Assembly: GCA_951813625.1 (NCBI GenBank)
Contig: CATOTS010000015.1
Span: forward strand, 54,931-118,930
From: an uncultured Caldilineaceae bacterium
GTDB lineage: Bacteria; Chloroflexota; Anaerolineae; Caldilineales; Caldilineaceae
Direction: 5' to 3'
DNA: 64,000 nt
The position numbers and the translations under genes were made by a program. This document shows positions 53,702-62,792 of this stretch, piece after piece (position 1 is the first letter of the stretch; each line of letters opens with the position of its first letter). The notes under the pieces were generated by a model. That model made no database searches and was not told the origin of the DNA. It saw only the letters and a program-made list of their open reading frames with translations.

Positions 53702-55540
53702 TCAGGGCGCGGTGGGCGCAATCTCGACTTCGAATGTTTCGGTTGCCAGTAGAATATCGGGGTCGTCCCAGCCCTTCCACTCCTGCAGCTGCTGGAAGGT
53801 CCTGCGGAACAGGAGCTGCACCTCCACGGTTGCCTTCGTTCCACGCTGAGCATCGCCTCCGCCGGTTGCTTCAAACCGGTAGGCGCTGCTGCGCGTGGCG
53901 AGGGCGGGGATGCGGGTATCCTCGACGAGTTCGACCAGCCGCCAGTGGGCGTAGGTAGGCTCCTCACCGGTGAGCGTATCGCGCAGGATTTTGGCGAAGG
54001 CTTGACCGGCTTCGCCGGCGAAATCGCCGGCCCAAACGGGCAGCAGGTCGCCGGCGAGCAGGGGCAGGGCATTGCCGTCGCCGTCGGTCGCGCGCACGAC
54101 CAGCAGCACCTGCCGCAGCGGCGAGCCGGTGGGGTAGTGATGGCCGGCGCCGGTGTTTGTCACCTCTGCATTCACGACCAGCTCGCCGCCGTCGATCTCG
54201 GCCGAGACCTCGAGAGCGATGGCGCTGCGCAGGAAGAGCTCGTCGCCGGCGCCGGGCATATCGTGGATGTGGATCTGGTCCAGCTCGCGGTAGAGGCCGC
54301 CCTTCTCCGGGTAGACAAAGTAGCTGCGCTGCGCCCGGTCCGCCAGATCGCCCAGCCCGGCGGGAAGGGTCCGCCCGCTGGCGTTTTCGAGCCAGGCGGC
54401 GGTCTGAACAAGCGATTCCATGCGCGATGTCAGGCGCGGCGCGGCCGGCATGTGGCAGCTCTGGCAGGTTTCGCCGGTCTCCTCGTCGCTGTAGGGGCTC
54501 TCCAGCCACTCGCCATATGAGTTGTAGATTTCGGTTGTGTCGTTGACACCGTAGTGGCAGGCGGCGCAGAAGGCGCTCTCGCCGTGCAGCTGATTGAAGC
54601 TGTCCAATGGTCGCGACACGTCGTCGACGGTGCCCATGAGCAGGTCCTCGCCCGATTTGGGGCGATAGAGCGTCAACGACAGAATGCCGGGCATCTCCGG
54701 GTCGGGCAGGAGTGTACCGGTATAGAAGTCGACGGCGCCGATCTTGTGGCAGAAGTCGCAGGAAATCCCCTCGGCGGCCACGCCGACGGCTTCGTTGGGG
54801 CTGACCCCGTCCGGGAGCTCGTCGCTGGCGTCGCTGGTCTCCTGCATGTGGCATCCGTTCCAGCCGCAGGAGTCGTCGGCGTCCAGTTTCGACGCCATCG
54901 GCGTGTGGCAGGCGGCGCAGTTGCCGTCGCGCTTGGGGAAGTCCACCTTGAAGCCGGGGCCGTAGTAGGGATCTTCCGGGTTGCGCGTGCGCGGCAGGCC
55001 GGTATCGTAGTTGCTGTTGCGGCTGCGGTTGCCGTCGACGTCGGTGCCGTTGTACATGGTCAGGAATCGGATGTTTACTGCCGCCTGGCTGTGGGCGTCG
55101 CGCTGCCACTCGGCGTAGGATGGGTGGCATTCGCCGCAGTTGGACGACGGCTCCCAGTCGTAGACTGCGTTGTCGACCGTGTTGTGCGGGTGCAGCGCTA
55201 TATCGACATCGATGTCGCCGCCGCGTGCCTCGGTCCAGCCGAAAATATAGCCCTCCGCCCAAGCCACAAGGGTAACGCTCTCCGCGGTGGAAAGGCCCTC
55301 GACTGTGAATCCGCCATCGGCGGCGGTGTAGGTGTGGTTGCCTGTCGTCTGCACGCGCACGAGCGCGCCCGCGACCGGTCCATCGGCGTCTCTGACAGTG
55401 CCGCTGACCGAGGCAGTGGCGGGTTGCGGCCAGGCGAAAATGACGGCGACGGAACCCAAAACCAGCGCAACGACCAGGAGAATGAGCAAAAGTAGCCGGC
55501 GCGCCAGTGTGCCAGACAATTTAAAGCCGCCCTGAAACAT
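53702..55540 (-). CDS. Six-haem c-type cytochrome with a carboxypeptidase-regulatory-like N-domain
   Basis: A 612-residue exported protein. Residues 14-37 ([20 protein letters not shown]) are a membrane anchor or signal. Residues 44-118 ([19 protein letters not shown] ...) form a carboxypeptidase-regulatory-like beta domain. Haem motifs: CGECH 135-139, CAACH 208-212, CGWNGCH 225-231 (CX4CH spacing), CDFCH 261-265, CAACH 325-329 and CQSCH 359-363. The C-terminal 200 residues are beta-rich, with [20 protein letters not shown], a motif common in multihaem cytochromes. It lies between OppC and OppF genes, 41 bp and 11 bp away. A link between peptide import and extracytoplasmic electron transfer is unexplained. 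The ATG at 55538-55540 is chosen because the anchor follows it. Confidence 0.88.
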   Translation of the reverse strand: MFQGGFKLSGTLARRLLLLILLVVALVLGSVAVIFAWPQPATASVSGTVRDADGPVAGALVRVQTTGNHTYTAADGGFTVEGLSTAESVTLVAWAEGYIFGWTEARGGDIDVDIALHPHNTVDNAVYDWEPSSNCGECHPSYAEWQRDAHSQAAVNIRFLTMYNGTDVDGNRSRNSNYDTGLPRTRNPEDPYYGPGFKVDFPKRDGNCAACHTPMASKLDADDSCGWNGCHMQETSDASDELPDGVSPNEAVGVAAEGISCDFCHKIGAVDFYTGTLLPDPEMPGILSLTLYRPKSGEDLLMGTVDDVSRPLDSFNQLHGESAFCAACHYGVNDTTEIYNSYGEWLESPYSDEETGETCQSCHMPAAPRLTSRMESLVQTAAWLENASGRTLPAGLGDLADRAQRSYFVYPEKGGLYRELDQIHIHDMPGAGDELFLRSAIALEVSAEIDGGELVVNAEVTNTGAGHHYPTGSPLRQVLLVVRATDGDGNALPLLAGDLLPVWAGDFAGEAGQAFAKILRDTLTGEEPTYAHWRLVELVEDTRIPALATRSSAYRFEATGGGDAQRGTKATVEVQLLFRRTFQQLQEWKGWDDPDILLATETFEVEIAPTAP

Positions 55541-55581
55541 TCTGCGACCGCCCAACTCAGTTCTCCATGAATAGCCGCGCC

Positions 55582-56727
55582 TCAGACGATCGAATAGGGG
55601 TCGGCCGCGTCGCGCAGGCCGTCGCCCAGAAAGTTGAATCCCAGCACGGCCACGATAATGAAGATGACCGGCGTCATGATCCAGGTGTGCGTGCCCAGCG
55701 TCTGCAGGTTCTGCGCGTCGCGCATGAGAAAGCCCCAGCTGACCAGCGGCTCCTGGATGCCGATGCCCAAAAAGCTCAGGAAGGCCTCGGCCAGGATAAT
55801 CTGGGGGATGGTGAGCGTGAGCACGACGATGATGTGGCTGATCGAGTTGGGGAAGAGATGCAGAAAGATGATACGGGCGTCGGAGGCGCCCATCTCCTTG
55901 GCCGCCAGAATGAAATCGGTCTCGCGGAAGGCCAGCACCTTGCCGCGCACCTCGCGCGCCAATAGCGTCCACGAGAGCAGTGAGAAGATGATCACCATGA
56001 TGATGAATACCTGCAGCGAGTCCCAGGTGCGGGGAATAATGGCTGCAAGCGCCAGCCAGAGAGGAAGCTGCGGAAACGACGCCACGAACTCGACGAAGCG
56101 CTGGATGATGTTGTCAGTGATGCCGCCGTAGTAGCCTGAGATGATGCCGACGACCGCGCCGACGACGATACTGACAATGGTGGCGAACATACTGAGCGAA
56201 AGGGAGATACGCCCGGCGGTGCAGGCGCGGCCCCAAAGGTCTCTTCCCTGTTTCTCGGTGCCCATCAGGTGGATCTTGCCGCCCTCACCGACGCCGAACA
56301 GGTGCCAGCGGGTGGGAATCAGGCCCAGAATCTTCCATTCCCAGCCGCGGACAAAGAACTGGATATCGTAGCGCTGCTCCGGGTCTTCTTCCCAGAGCGG
56401 CTCGAAGGTCTTGGGGTCGATGGTCACGACCAGGTTGTAGACGAAGGGTCGGAGATGAAAGTTGCCCTCGTCGTCGATCAGGCGGATGCGCGTCGGCGGG
56501 ATGAAGCTGTCCTGGAGGTTGGCGTCGCTCGGGTCGACCGGGGCGAAGAATTCGGCGAAAACGGCCAGGATGACCAGAGAGAGCACCATGAGACCGCCGG
56601 CGATGGCCGGGCGGCTCTTGCGGAAGCGCTGCCACACGAGCTGAAAGTAGGACTCGTGCTGTTCCTGGCCGGAGTCCTGTTCCAGGTTTTCTGTTAGGGT
56701 TCTGTCGTCGCTAGTGACGGTTTCCAT
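55582..56727 (-). CDS. Oligopeptide ABC transporter permease (OppC/DppC type)
   Basis: A 381-residue permease of the MetI-like family. The first membrane segment ([19 protein letters not shown]) is at about 44-62. A long extracytoplasmic region, larger than usual, follows (about 65-175). Five further segments lie in the C-terminal half. The EAA-like loop [20 protein letters not shown] is the contact site for the ATPase. [20 protein letters not shown] is the typical OppC segment. In the undisturbed operon it would follow oppB directly; here a toxin/immunity cassette lies between. Confidence 0.93.
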   Translation of the reverse strand: METVTSDDRTLTENLEQDSGQEQHESYFQLVWQRFRKSRPAIAGGLMVLSLVILAVFAEFFAPVDPSDANLQDSFIPPTRIRLIDDEGNFHLRPFVYNLVVTIDPKTFEPLWEEDPEQRYDIQFFVRGWEWKILGLIPTRWHLFGVGEGGKIHLMGTEKQGRDLWGRACTAGRISLSLSMFATIVSIVVGAVVGIISGYYGGITDNIIQRFVEFVASFPQLPLWLALAAIIPRTWDSLQVFIIMVIIFSLLSWTLLAREVRGKVLAFRETDFILAAKEMGASDARIIFLHLFPNSISHIIVVLTLTIPQIILAEAFLSFLGIGIQEPLVSWGFLMRDAQNLQTLGTHTWIMTPVIFIIVAVLGFNFLGDGLRDAADPYSIV

Positions 56728-56766
56728 TCCTACCTGCCCGACAGTTCGGGTGGATGAAGAAGCGGC

Positions 56767-57387
56767 TCAATTCCGCTTAACATGCCTGACACGTATTTCG
56801 CGCTCCGAAAGCGGTGTGAACTTGACGTTGTCGATCTTGTTTCGCTCAAAAATCCTTTTCACTTTGTCAACGACCACGCGTACGCCGCCCACCCAGAACA
56901 TGTCGCTGCCGTCCCATTGATTCTCGTCAAAAAAAAGGCCTTTGTACACATCATAGCTCTTGCCGCGAGGGGCTGGCGGCGGCTTCGTGACCACGGCACT
57001 GCGACTGTAGTCGGCGTCGCAGACGGCGCCGGTGACGGCCAGGCCGTGGTAGTCGGCCAGCAACCCGCCTTGCGGGTCGAATAACTCTACAGGGTAGGTC
57101 GACCACCCGCTGACTTCGTTGTCGCTGAGAATGCGTATGACCCGTCCTGACACGCAGACTGGTGTTACGAGCTGGGTCCACAGGACATTCGTCGCCTTCG
57201 ATCCTTGAGCAACGTCAAACTGAATTGGATCCTCTAGCTGCGATTTGCCACGCGAAAGCGCACTAATATCGACGACATTGACTCTCGCGTCACCGGGGAG
57301 GCGGCTGCGCAGACGATAAGGCTCAACTGCCATGGGATCGGACACCACCAAGAGTGAATCGTACGTGAGGTTTCTGGCGGAAGTCAT
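56767..57387 (-). CDS. Immunity protein for the AHH-type toxin (Imm43-like, tentative)
   Basis: A 206-residue soluble protein encoded 57 bp downstream of the 628-residue toxin gene. The middle reads SGWSTYPVELFDPQGGLLADYHGLAVTG, like immunity proteins of the Imm43/DUF1629 type; the C-terminal half has YKGLFFDENQWDGSDMFWV and VDKVKRIFERNKIDNVKFTPL. Residues 1-122 are almost identical to the truncated gene at 59358-59942, so this is the only complete copy. It should protect against both toxins, whose nuclease domains are nearly the same. It ends 39 bp before the oppC start. Confidence 0.8.
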   Translation of the reverse strand: MTSARNLTYDSLLVVSDPMAVEPYRLRSRLPGDARVNVVDISALSRGKSQLEDPIQFDVAQGSKATNVLWTQLVTPVCVSGRVIRILSDNEVSGWSTYPVELFDPQGGLLADYHGLAVTGAVCDADYSRSAVVTKPPPAPRGKSYDVYKGLFFDENQWDGSDMFWVGGVRVVVDKVKRIFERNKIDNVKFTPLSEREIRVRHVKRN

Positions 57388-57444
57388 GGTCTCTTGAAAT
57401 GTTGTTCTCCGAAAAAGGAATGATCGCCGCTCACCTCAGTGGGT

Positions 57445-59331
57445 TCACTTTGCAACTTCGAAAAGCACCTTAAATTCGAATTCCGTTGCAAGTTCCCGCG
57501 CCTCATCCAGAATTTGCAGACTGGTTGGGTTAGGCGTCTGTTCGAAAAAGTCAGCCCATGCATCGCTGTAGGCCCCACTCCAGCGCCTGTGATTGTCTGG
57601 GTCAACCCAGACCAACAATCTGGGGTCGTGGATAGTATCTATACCTTGATTGACGAATTGTTCTTCGAATTCCTTTGGCAAGACGTGGTGTGCTTCAAAG
57701 CCTCTGACAGCTTCGTCGCTGACGCCAGTGAATTTGGTAAGTGCCTGTCGGTAATTGCTATTTCCAAACGAACCATAGTCTAGCTTGGTCGCTAATTCCT
57801 GCGAGGTCTTCGCTCCATCTCCGGCGATTGCCCGCATTGCTTGGTAGGCATTGTCGACCAAACCGGCCAGCAGCCAGCGACGAACTGCTACAGAGAGGCC
57901 TGGATTAGAATTGAGTATAGTTTTCTTTATTGTAGGGAGCGTAGAATCCAAATGTTTTGCAACAACTCTAACAGTTTTGACCGGAATTGGGAGCAATAGA
58001 ATTATGCCAATTGCTAGCAAAATCATCTCTGTTCGTGTAGGGCACTCCCCCGTAACCGGGTCCCTGCCTAAGACTAGTACGGCACCGTCATAGATGTCTC
58101 CACCAACTGGCACGAATCCTATTGCCATTCCTGCTGTCTCGCTGAGGACTAAGATCACATCCAGATTCTGGCCTTCGACTGGCGTGCCAGCCGGCCAATT
58201 CAACTTGCCGTCACCGTCCTCATCCTCGAAGCCATGTGTCGAGAGCAGGTAGCTCGCTCGTTGCTTGAAAACTACCGGTACTTCGTTCGTTGCCGGTAAC
58301 TCGATACCATGTAGAGTCGGAAGGTCATTCAACGGATTGATGGAGTCCTTGACAACGCCAACTAGAGTAGTGCATCTGGGCAACGGAATATGTCTCAAAA
58401 CAACTATTCTCATCTTGTGTATCTCAATTGACAGCAGTATAGCCTCAAGAAAACTCAATTCGGACTTCTTTCCCTGCAAATTACGTGCTAACTGCCAGAT
58501 GGACTTGACCTCCTCCAAACACACATGTGGTACCTCTGAAAGCAGCGTCAAAACTAAGAACCAGACTTCCAAGCCTTCCTCAAATGTGAGGCCGGGTTGT
58601 TCCGCTTGCAATTCACGAATCAGACGCCAGACCTCCATAGTTTCAGCAAGCTTCATCTCTGGGAACTCCGCCCTAAGACCACTCATCTGGGTCCACGCAA
58701 CTGTGGCCTCGTCAAGACTTAGTTCTGGAAACTCCACTCTTAGACTACCTATCTGAAACCATACCCTCTTCAATTCTTCAAAACTCAGTTCAGGAAAAAA
58801 GGAACGCAGTCTCTCGATTTGTTCCCAAATGTCCTGCAATTTCTCGGGGCCGAATTCTGGGAATTCTGCCTGCAATGTCAGTTTCTGATAATACTCAGCC
58901 AAGTCCGCCCAAAAGCCCTGCTCCTCGTTTTCTTGAGGCAGGGGATTTGAACCCTGATTCTGTTGAACTGTCTTATCAGTCCTGGTAGATGCTTCGTAAA
59001 GTGCCTCGCCCTCGTGACAGTCCTCAGAATCTGAGCTCTCGCCAGGCTTTTGTGAGTGGCCCGACAAGAATCCCGTAACTGCTTGGGGATTCAGTTCTTC
59101 AGCCTTACTTGCGTCGCCTTCCAGAGTCCCTCCGTACTCCTCCCAAAACCTTTTCAATTCCTCAGTGCCGGTGACCCAGAGCGAATCAGGGCACTCACCA
59201 GAATCGATGACGCCACTCTGCAAAGTAGAAGCTCGCGCGGGTGAAGCTCCAGAGTTTATTAGCAAAGCAGCGATGATCAGCGGCGAAACTATCAGAGATA
59301 CGGCCTGCTTGCATCTTCTAAACAGCATCAT
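57445..59331 (-). CDS. Secreted polymorphic toxin, 7 x 22-residue repeats, AHH-type nuclease domain
   Basis: A 628-residue protein. Residues 8-34 are a signal or anchor (AVSLIVSPLIIAALLINSG, then SPARA). An acidic, Ser/Glu-rich linker spans about 70-150. Seven 22-residue repeats (153-306) follow the pattern L-x-x-E-x-P-E-L-S-x-x-x-x-x-x-x-W-x-x-I. The pre-toxin TG region is at about 400-430 (FVPVGGDIYDGAV, GRDPVTGE). The C-terminal toxin domain has FEAHHVLPKEFEEQFVNQG at 545-563 and PDNHRRWSGAYSDAWADFF, an AHH-type member of the HNH/EndoVII-like nucleases. Proposed action: DNA or RNA cleavage in competing cells. The immunity gene follows. Confidence 0.82.
   Translation of the reverse strand: MMLFRRCKQAVSLIVSPLIIAALLINSGASPARASTLQSGVIDSGECPDSLWVTGTEELKRFWEEYGGTLEGDASKAEELNPQAVTGFLSGHSQKPGESSDSEDCHEGEALYEASTRTDKTVQQNQGSNPLPQENEEQGFWADLAEYYQKLTLQAEFPEFGPEKLQDIWEQIERLRSFFPELSFEELKRVWFQIGSLRVEFPELSLDEATVAWTQMSGLRAEFPEMKLAETMEVWRLIRELQAEQPGLTFEEGLEVWFLVLTLLSEVPHVCLEEVKSIWQLARNLQGKKSELSFLEAILLSIEIHKMRIVVLRHIPLPRCTTLVGVVKDSINPLNDLPTLHGIELPATNEVPVVFKQRASYLLSTHGFEDEDGDGKLNWPAGTPVEGQNLDVILVLSETAGMAIGFVPVGGDIYDGAVLVLGRDPVTGECPTRTEMILLAIGIILLLPIPVKTVRVVAKHLDSTLPTIKKTILNSNPGLSVAVRRWLLAGLVDNAYQAMRAIAGDGAKTSQELATKLDYGSFGNSNYRQALTKFTGVSDEAVRGFEAHHVLPKEFEEQFVNQGIDTIHDPRLLVWVDPDNHRRWSGAYSDAWADFFEQTPNPTSLQILDEARELATEFEFKVLFEVAK
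58414..58875 (-). repeat. Seven 66-bp coding repeats in the shorter toxin
   Basis: The interval encodes residues 153-306, seven units of 22 codons. The units are more diverged from each other than those of the longer toxin; the last (LQGKKSELSFLEAILLSIEI) lacks the Pro and Trp. The phase is fixed by Pro at unit position 6 and Trp at position 17. Confidence 0.85.
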
Positions 59332-59357
59332 CCGGCACCAATTCTTGAGAGAAACGT

Positions 59358-59942
59358 CTAAGAAAACCTCACCCGCGGGTCCAAAATAGCCAGCGAAATG
59401 TCGGCGATCAGATTGCCGGCAACCAGCAACACGCCGTAAATGAGCAGGCAGCTGGCCGCGATATAGATGTCCTCGTTGCGCAGCGAGGTCAGCAGAAGCG
59501 TGCCGATGGTGGGCAGGCCCATCACGATCGAGGCCTGCAACTCGCCTTGGAGCATGTAAGGCAGCACCGTGTCACAAACCGCGCCGGTGACGGCCAGGCC
59601 TCGATAGTTTAGCAGCAGATTGCCTGCCGGGTCGAAGACTTCTACAGGGTATGTTGACCAACCGCTGATCTCATATTCGCTAAGTAGTCGAATGACCAGT
59701 TCTGAAACGCAGACTGGTGTTACGAGCTGGGTCCACAGGACATCCGTCGCCTTTGATCCCTGAGCGACGTCAAATTGAATTGGATCCTCTAGCTGCGACT
59801 TTCCACGCGAAAGCGCACTCATATCGACGACATTGACTCTCGCGTCACCGGGGAGGCGGCTGCGCAGACGATAAGGCTCAACTGCCATGGGATCGGACAC
59901 CATCAAGAGTGATTCGTACGTGAGGTTTCTGGCGGAAGTCAT
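59358..59942 (-). CDS. Immunity N-half fused to the OppB permease C-terminus
   Basis: A 194-residue chimera. Residues 1-124 match the immunity protein encoded at 56767-57387 (for example PMAVEPYRLRSRLPGDARVN, GWSTYPVE). From about 125 onwards the sequence is the last 70 residues of the OppB permease ([20 protein letters not shown], then [20 protein letters not shown]), found natively at 62793-63005. The DNA join is near 59570. This is what a tandem duplication with ends inside oppB and the immunity gene would produce. The frame is open, so a protein with two membrane segments could be made; the immunity C-terminal half is lost, so it is probably inactive. Confidence 0.85.
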   Translation of the reverse strand: MTSARNLTYESLLMVSDPMAVEPYRLRSRLPGDARVNVVDMSALSRGKSQLEDPIQFDVAQGSKATDVLWTQLVTPVCVSELVIRLLSEYEISGWSTYPVEVFDPAGNLLLNYRGLAVTGAVCDTVLPYMLQGELQASIVMGLPTIGTLLLTSLRNEDIYIAASCLLIYGVLLVAGNLIADISLAILDPRVRFS

Positions 59943-59999
59943 GGTCTCTTGAAATGTTGTTCTCCGAAAAAGGAATGATCGCCGCTCACCTCAAAGGGT

Positions 60000-62759
60000 T
60001 CACTTTGCAACTTCGAAGAGCACCTTATATTCGAATTCCTCTGCAAGTTCCCGCGCCTCATCCAGAATTTGCAGACTGGTTGGGTTAGGCGTCTGTTCGA
60101 AAAAGTCGGCCCATGCATCGCTGTAGGCCCCACTCCAGCGCCTGTGATTATCTGGGTCAACCCAGACCAGCAATCTGGGGTCGTGGATAGTAACTATACC
60201 TTGATTGACGAACTGTTCTTCGAATTCCTTTGGCAAGACGTGGTGTGCTTCAAATCTCTTGGCAGCGTCTTCGCTAATCCCCGTAAAATTGATCAAGGAC
60301 CGGCGATAGTTGCTTTCGGAAAACGCAGCTACACCCAGGGAGGATGCAAGCTCATCTGAACTTGCCGCCCCTTCCCCTGCAATTTTCCGCATTCCTCTGA
60401 AGGAGGGACGAACTACGTCCGACGCCATTCGGGAAAGCGCGGGCAAAGGCAATGAATTAGGCAACCAATTGATTGCAGCCCTATTAACCAGTGGAATTGC
60501 ACTGTCAACTTGCCTTCCAAGAAACTTCACACTTTTCACGGAGATAGGCAGAAAGGGTATTATCGCAAGGCCGACCAGAATCTGCTCCGTTTGGCTGAAA
60601 CACTCGCCAGTGTAAGGGTCCTTGCCGATGAGGAATGCGGCGCCGTCAACCGCATCGCCCACAACAGGGATCAACCCTATTGCGATACCCGCACCGTCGG
60701 TAATGATGATTTCCACATCCACTTCTCTACCTGCAAGTGGAGTGCCTTCGGGCCAGGCCAAAAGACCCTCGTCGTCCGTTTCTTCGAAGCCAAGTTCAAT
60801 CAGAAAGCGTTCGGCGCGATGCATGATGTAACCGTGTACACCAACTATGTCAGGAACCGTGACCTGCAACTCCCTTATCTGAAGCCACAAGTCCTTAGTT
60901 TCCTCAAAACTCAGGTCGGGTAATTCTGCCCTGAGGTTTTGCACGTCGAACCAGCCTTCTTTGGCCTGTTCAAAACTCAAAGAAGGCACTTCAGCCTGCA
61001 GTTCTCGAATCTGCTGTAGGAACTGCTCGAGCTCTGGAAAACCTTGAGTCGTTACATCTTCATTGAGCCGCTGAATCTGTACCCAAATGGTTCTTGCCCG
61101 CTCAACACTGACTGCTGGCACGCCAAGCTTCACGGCTCGCATCTGACTCAGAAAGTCCTGCGCGTTTCCAACATCTACGTCAGGATACTTGAACTGGATT
61201 GCCTGTATGTGTTCCCACGCCTCCCTCGCATCATCGAAACTCAGGTCAGGGAAGTCTACCTGCAAGTTCCTTATCTTCTGCCAAAGCTCCCTTGCTCTTT
61301 CAAAGTTGAGGTCGGGCAACTCTGAGTGAAGACTGCGGATCTGTAGCCAGACCTCCCGTGCCTCGTCTAAACTCAGGTCAAGCATTTCGAGGCGCAAGTC
61401 TCCGATTTGGCCCCATGCTTCTCGCGCCTCATCAAAGTTCAATTCGGGAAAATCGACCTGCAGATCGCGAATCTGTTCCCAAATCTCCTTTGCCCCAGCA
61501 AGATCCAGGTCAGGAAACTCGACCTGCAAATCGCCGATTTGGACCCATGCTTCCCGCGCCTCGTCAAAACTCAAATCTGGGGTCTCAATCTGCAGGTCCC
61601 TAATCTGTTCCCAGAACTCTTTAGCCTCCTCAAAAGTGAGGTCAGGCGTGTCGACGCGCAAGTCGCCAATGTAGTCCCAAGCTTCCCGCGCCTGATCAAA
61701 GTTCATTTCGGGCGCTTCGACCTGCAACTCACGTATCTGTTCCCAAATCTCCTTTGCTCCCTCAAAACTTAGGTCAGGCATCTCGACGCGCAAATCGCCG
61801 ATCCGGTGCCAAGCCTGCCGCGCCTCATCAAAGCTCAACTCCGGTGCTTCGACCTGCAGCTCACGTATCTGTTCCCAAATCTCCTTTGTTCCCTCAAAAC
61901 TTAGGTCAGGCATCTCGACGCGTAAGGCGCGAATCTGATCCCAGACCTGCCGCGCCTCATCAATAGACAAGCCAGGAAACTCGAATTGTAGTTCCCGTAT
62001 TTCTTCCCAGGCCTCATGCGCTTCCTCAAAGTCCAGGGAAGGCATTTCGATCCGCAAGGCATTCACTTGCTCCCAAGCTCTTCTGGCTTGGTCATAGTCC
62101 AGGTCAGGCATCTCTAGTCGCAGCGCGCCAATTTCGCGCCAGACATTCTTTGCCTCACCTATACTCAGGTCAGGCAGTTCCTTGAGAAGGCTCAGGATTT
62201 GCTCCCAGGCTTTCACGGCTTCCGCCAGGCTGAGTTCAGGCATCTCCGAGCGCAGTTCGCCGATCTGACGCCAATAGTCTCTTAACGTGCCCGCTACTCC
62301 AGTTCCCTCCTGGCTATCACCTGAATTCGTGGAAGTTGATTCAGGGCCCGCTATTCCCGTCTCTGCCGGGGTCTGGTTAATTCCTCCGTTGGAATATCGA
62401 TTCTCGGTTGTGTCTTCGACTTCCTGAACGTGGTGTCCACTATTGCCTTTGGAGCTGCTGTCTGACGATTCGGCTCGCTGGCCCTGCACCGTCGTTTCTT
62501 GCTCTCCGCTTCCCTCCCCCTCGGCTATGCTTGGCAAATCGCCAAAGGAGCCGGTTGTTTCCCCAACGTTCTCAATGTGTCCCCAGACTTCGGTCAGCTT
62601 GTCTTTTCCAACAGCCAACACTGAACCTGGACACGGGTCTAAACGACCGCTTTCAAAGGAGGCGTGCACCGGCTGAACGAAAGTATTGAGAATAAGGCCC
62701 ACCACGACAGGAACCGAAAGGGCAGTCAATGCGGATTTGCCTTTTCTTCTGTTCAACAT
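60000..62759 (-). CDS. Secreted polymorphic toxin, 21 x 22-residue repeats, AHH-type nuclease domain
   Basis: A 919-residue protein when started at the ATG at 62757-62759; a TTG eight codons upstream is the alternative, and neither has a clear ribosome binding site. Signal or anchor at about 10-34 (ALSVPVVVGLILNTFVQPVHA). A Ser/Gly/Thr/Glu linker follows to about 160. Twenty-one 22-residue repeats occupy 169-630. The pre-toxin TG region is at about 698-720 (IPVVGDAVDGAAFLIGKDPY). The toxin domain starts near 820 and contains AHHVLPKEFEEQFVNQG, then DPDNHRRWSGAYSDAWADFF. Its last 90 residues are almost identical to the 628-residue toxin; the N-terminal halves have diverged. The complete immunity gene lies 2.6 kb away, beyond the second toxin. 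Confidence 0.82.
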   Translation of the reverse strand: MLNRRKGKSALTALSVPVVVGLILNTFVQPVHASFESGRLDPCPGSVLAVGKDKLTEVWGHIENVGETTGSFGDLPSIAEGEGSGEQETTVQGQRAESSDSSSKGNSGHHVQEVEDTTENRYSNGGINQTPAETGIAGPESTSTNSGDSQEGTGVAGTLRDYWRQIGELRSEMPELSLAEAVKAWEQILSLLKELPDLSIGEAKNVWREIGALRLEMPDLDYDQARRAWEQVNALRIEMPSLDFEEAHEAWEEIRELQFEFPGLSIDEARQVWDQIRALRVEMPDLSFEGTKEIWEQIRELQVEAPELSFDEARQAWHRIGDLRVEMPDLSFEGAKEIWEQIRELQVEAPEMNFDQAREAWDYIGDLRVDTPDLTFEEAKEFWEQIRDLQIETPDLSFDEAREAWVQIGDLQVEFPDLDLAGAKEIWEQIRDLQVDFPELNFDEAREAWGQIGDLRLEMLDLSLDEAREVWLQIRSLHSELPDLNFERARELWQKIRNLQVDFPDLSFDDAREAWEHIQAIQFKYPDVDVGNAQDFLSQMRAVKLGVPAVSVERARTIWVQIQRLNEDVTTQGFPELEQFLQQIRELQAEVPSLSFEQAKEGWFDVQNLRAELPDLSFEETKDLWLQIRELQVTVPDIVGVHGYIMHRAERFLIELGFEETDDEGLLAWPEGTPLAGREVDVEIIITDGAGIAIGLIPVVGDAVDGAAFLIGKDPYTGECFSQTEQILVGLAIIPFLPISVKSVKFLGRQVDSAIPLVNRAAINWLPNSLPLPALSRMASDVVRPSFRGMRKIAGEGAASSDELASSLGVAAFSESNYRRSLINFTGISEDAAKRFEAHHVLPKEFEEQFVNQGIVTIHDPRLLVWVDPDNHRRWSGAYSDAWADFFEQTPNPTSLQILDEARELAEEFEYKVLFEVAK
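60870..62255 (-). repeat. Twenty-one 66-bp coding repeats in the longer toxin
   Basis: 1386 bp = 21 x 66 bp exactly. The unit consensus is L-R/Q-V-E-x-P-D-L-S-F-D/E-E-A-R/K-E-x-W-E-Q-I-R/G-D/E. Neighbouring units alternate (ending IRE or IGD), and at DNA level blocks 132 bp apart are almost identical, for example about 61729-61790 and 61861-61922, so recent growth was by two-unit steps. Confidence 0.9.
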
Positions 62760-62792
62760 TGGAGTTTGGATCCTATTGCCCAAAGATTGATT

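Noticed and set aside
53964..55262. A 432-codon frame overlapping the cytochrome gene in another frame
   Set aside because: Arg/Gly/Pro-rich shadow; the true frame has six haem motifs.
53702..55972. An N-terminal extension of the cytochrome to 756 residues from a start at 55972
   Set aside because: The extra 144 codons overlap the oppC 3' end in another frame and have no homology; the membrane anchor begins after the ATG at 55540.
60870..62255. CRISPR-like periodic repeats
   Set aside because: The 66-bp periodicity is coding, has no spacers and lies inside one reading frame.
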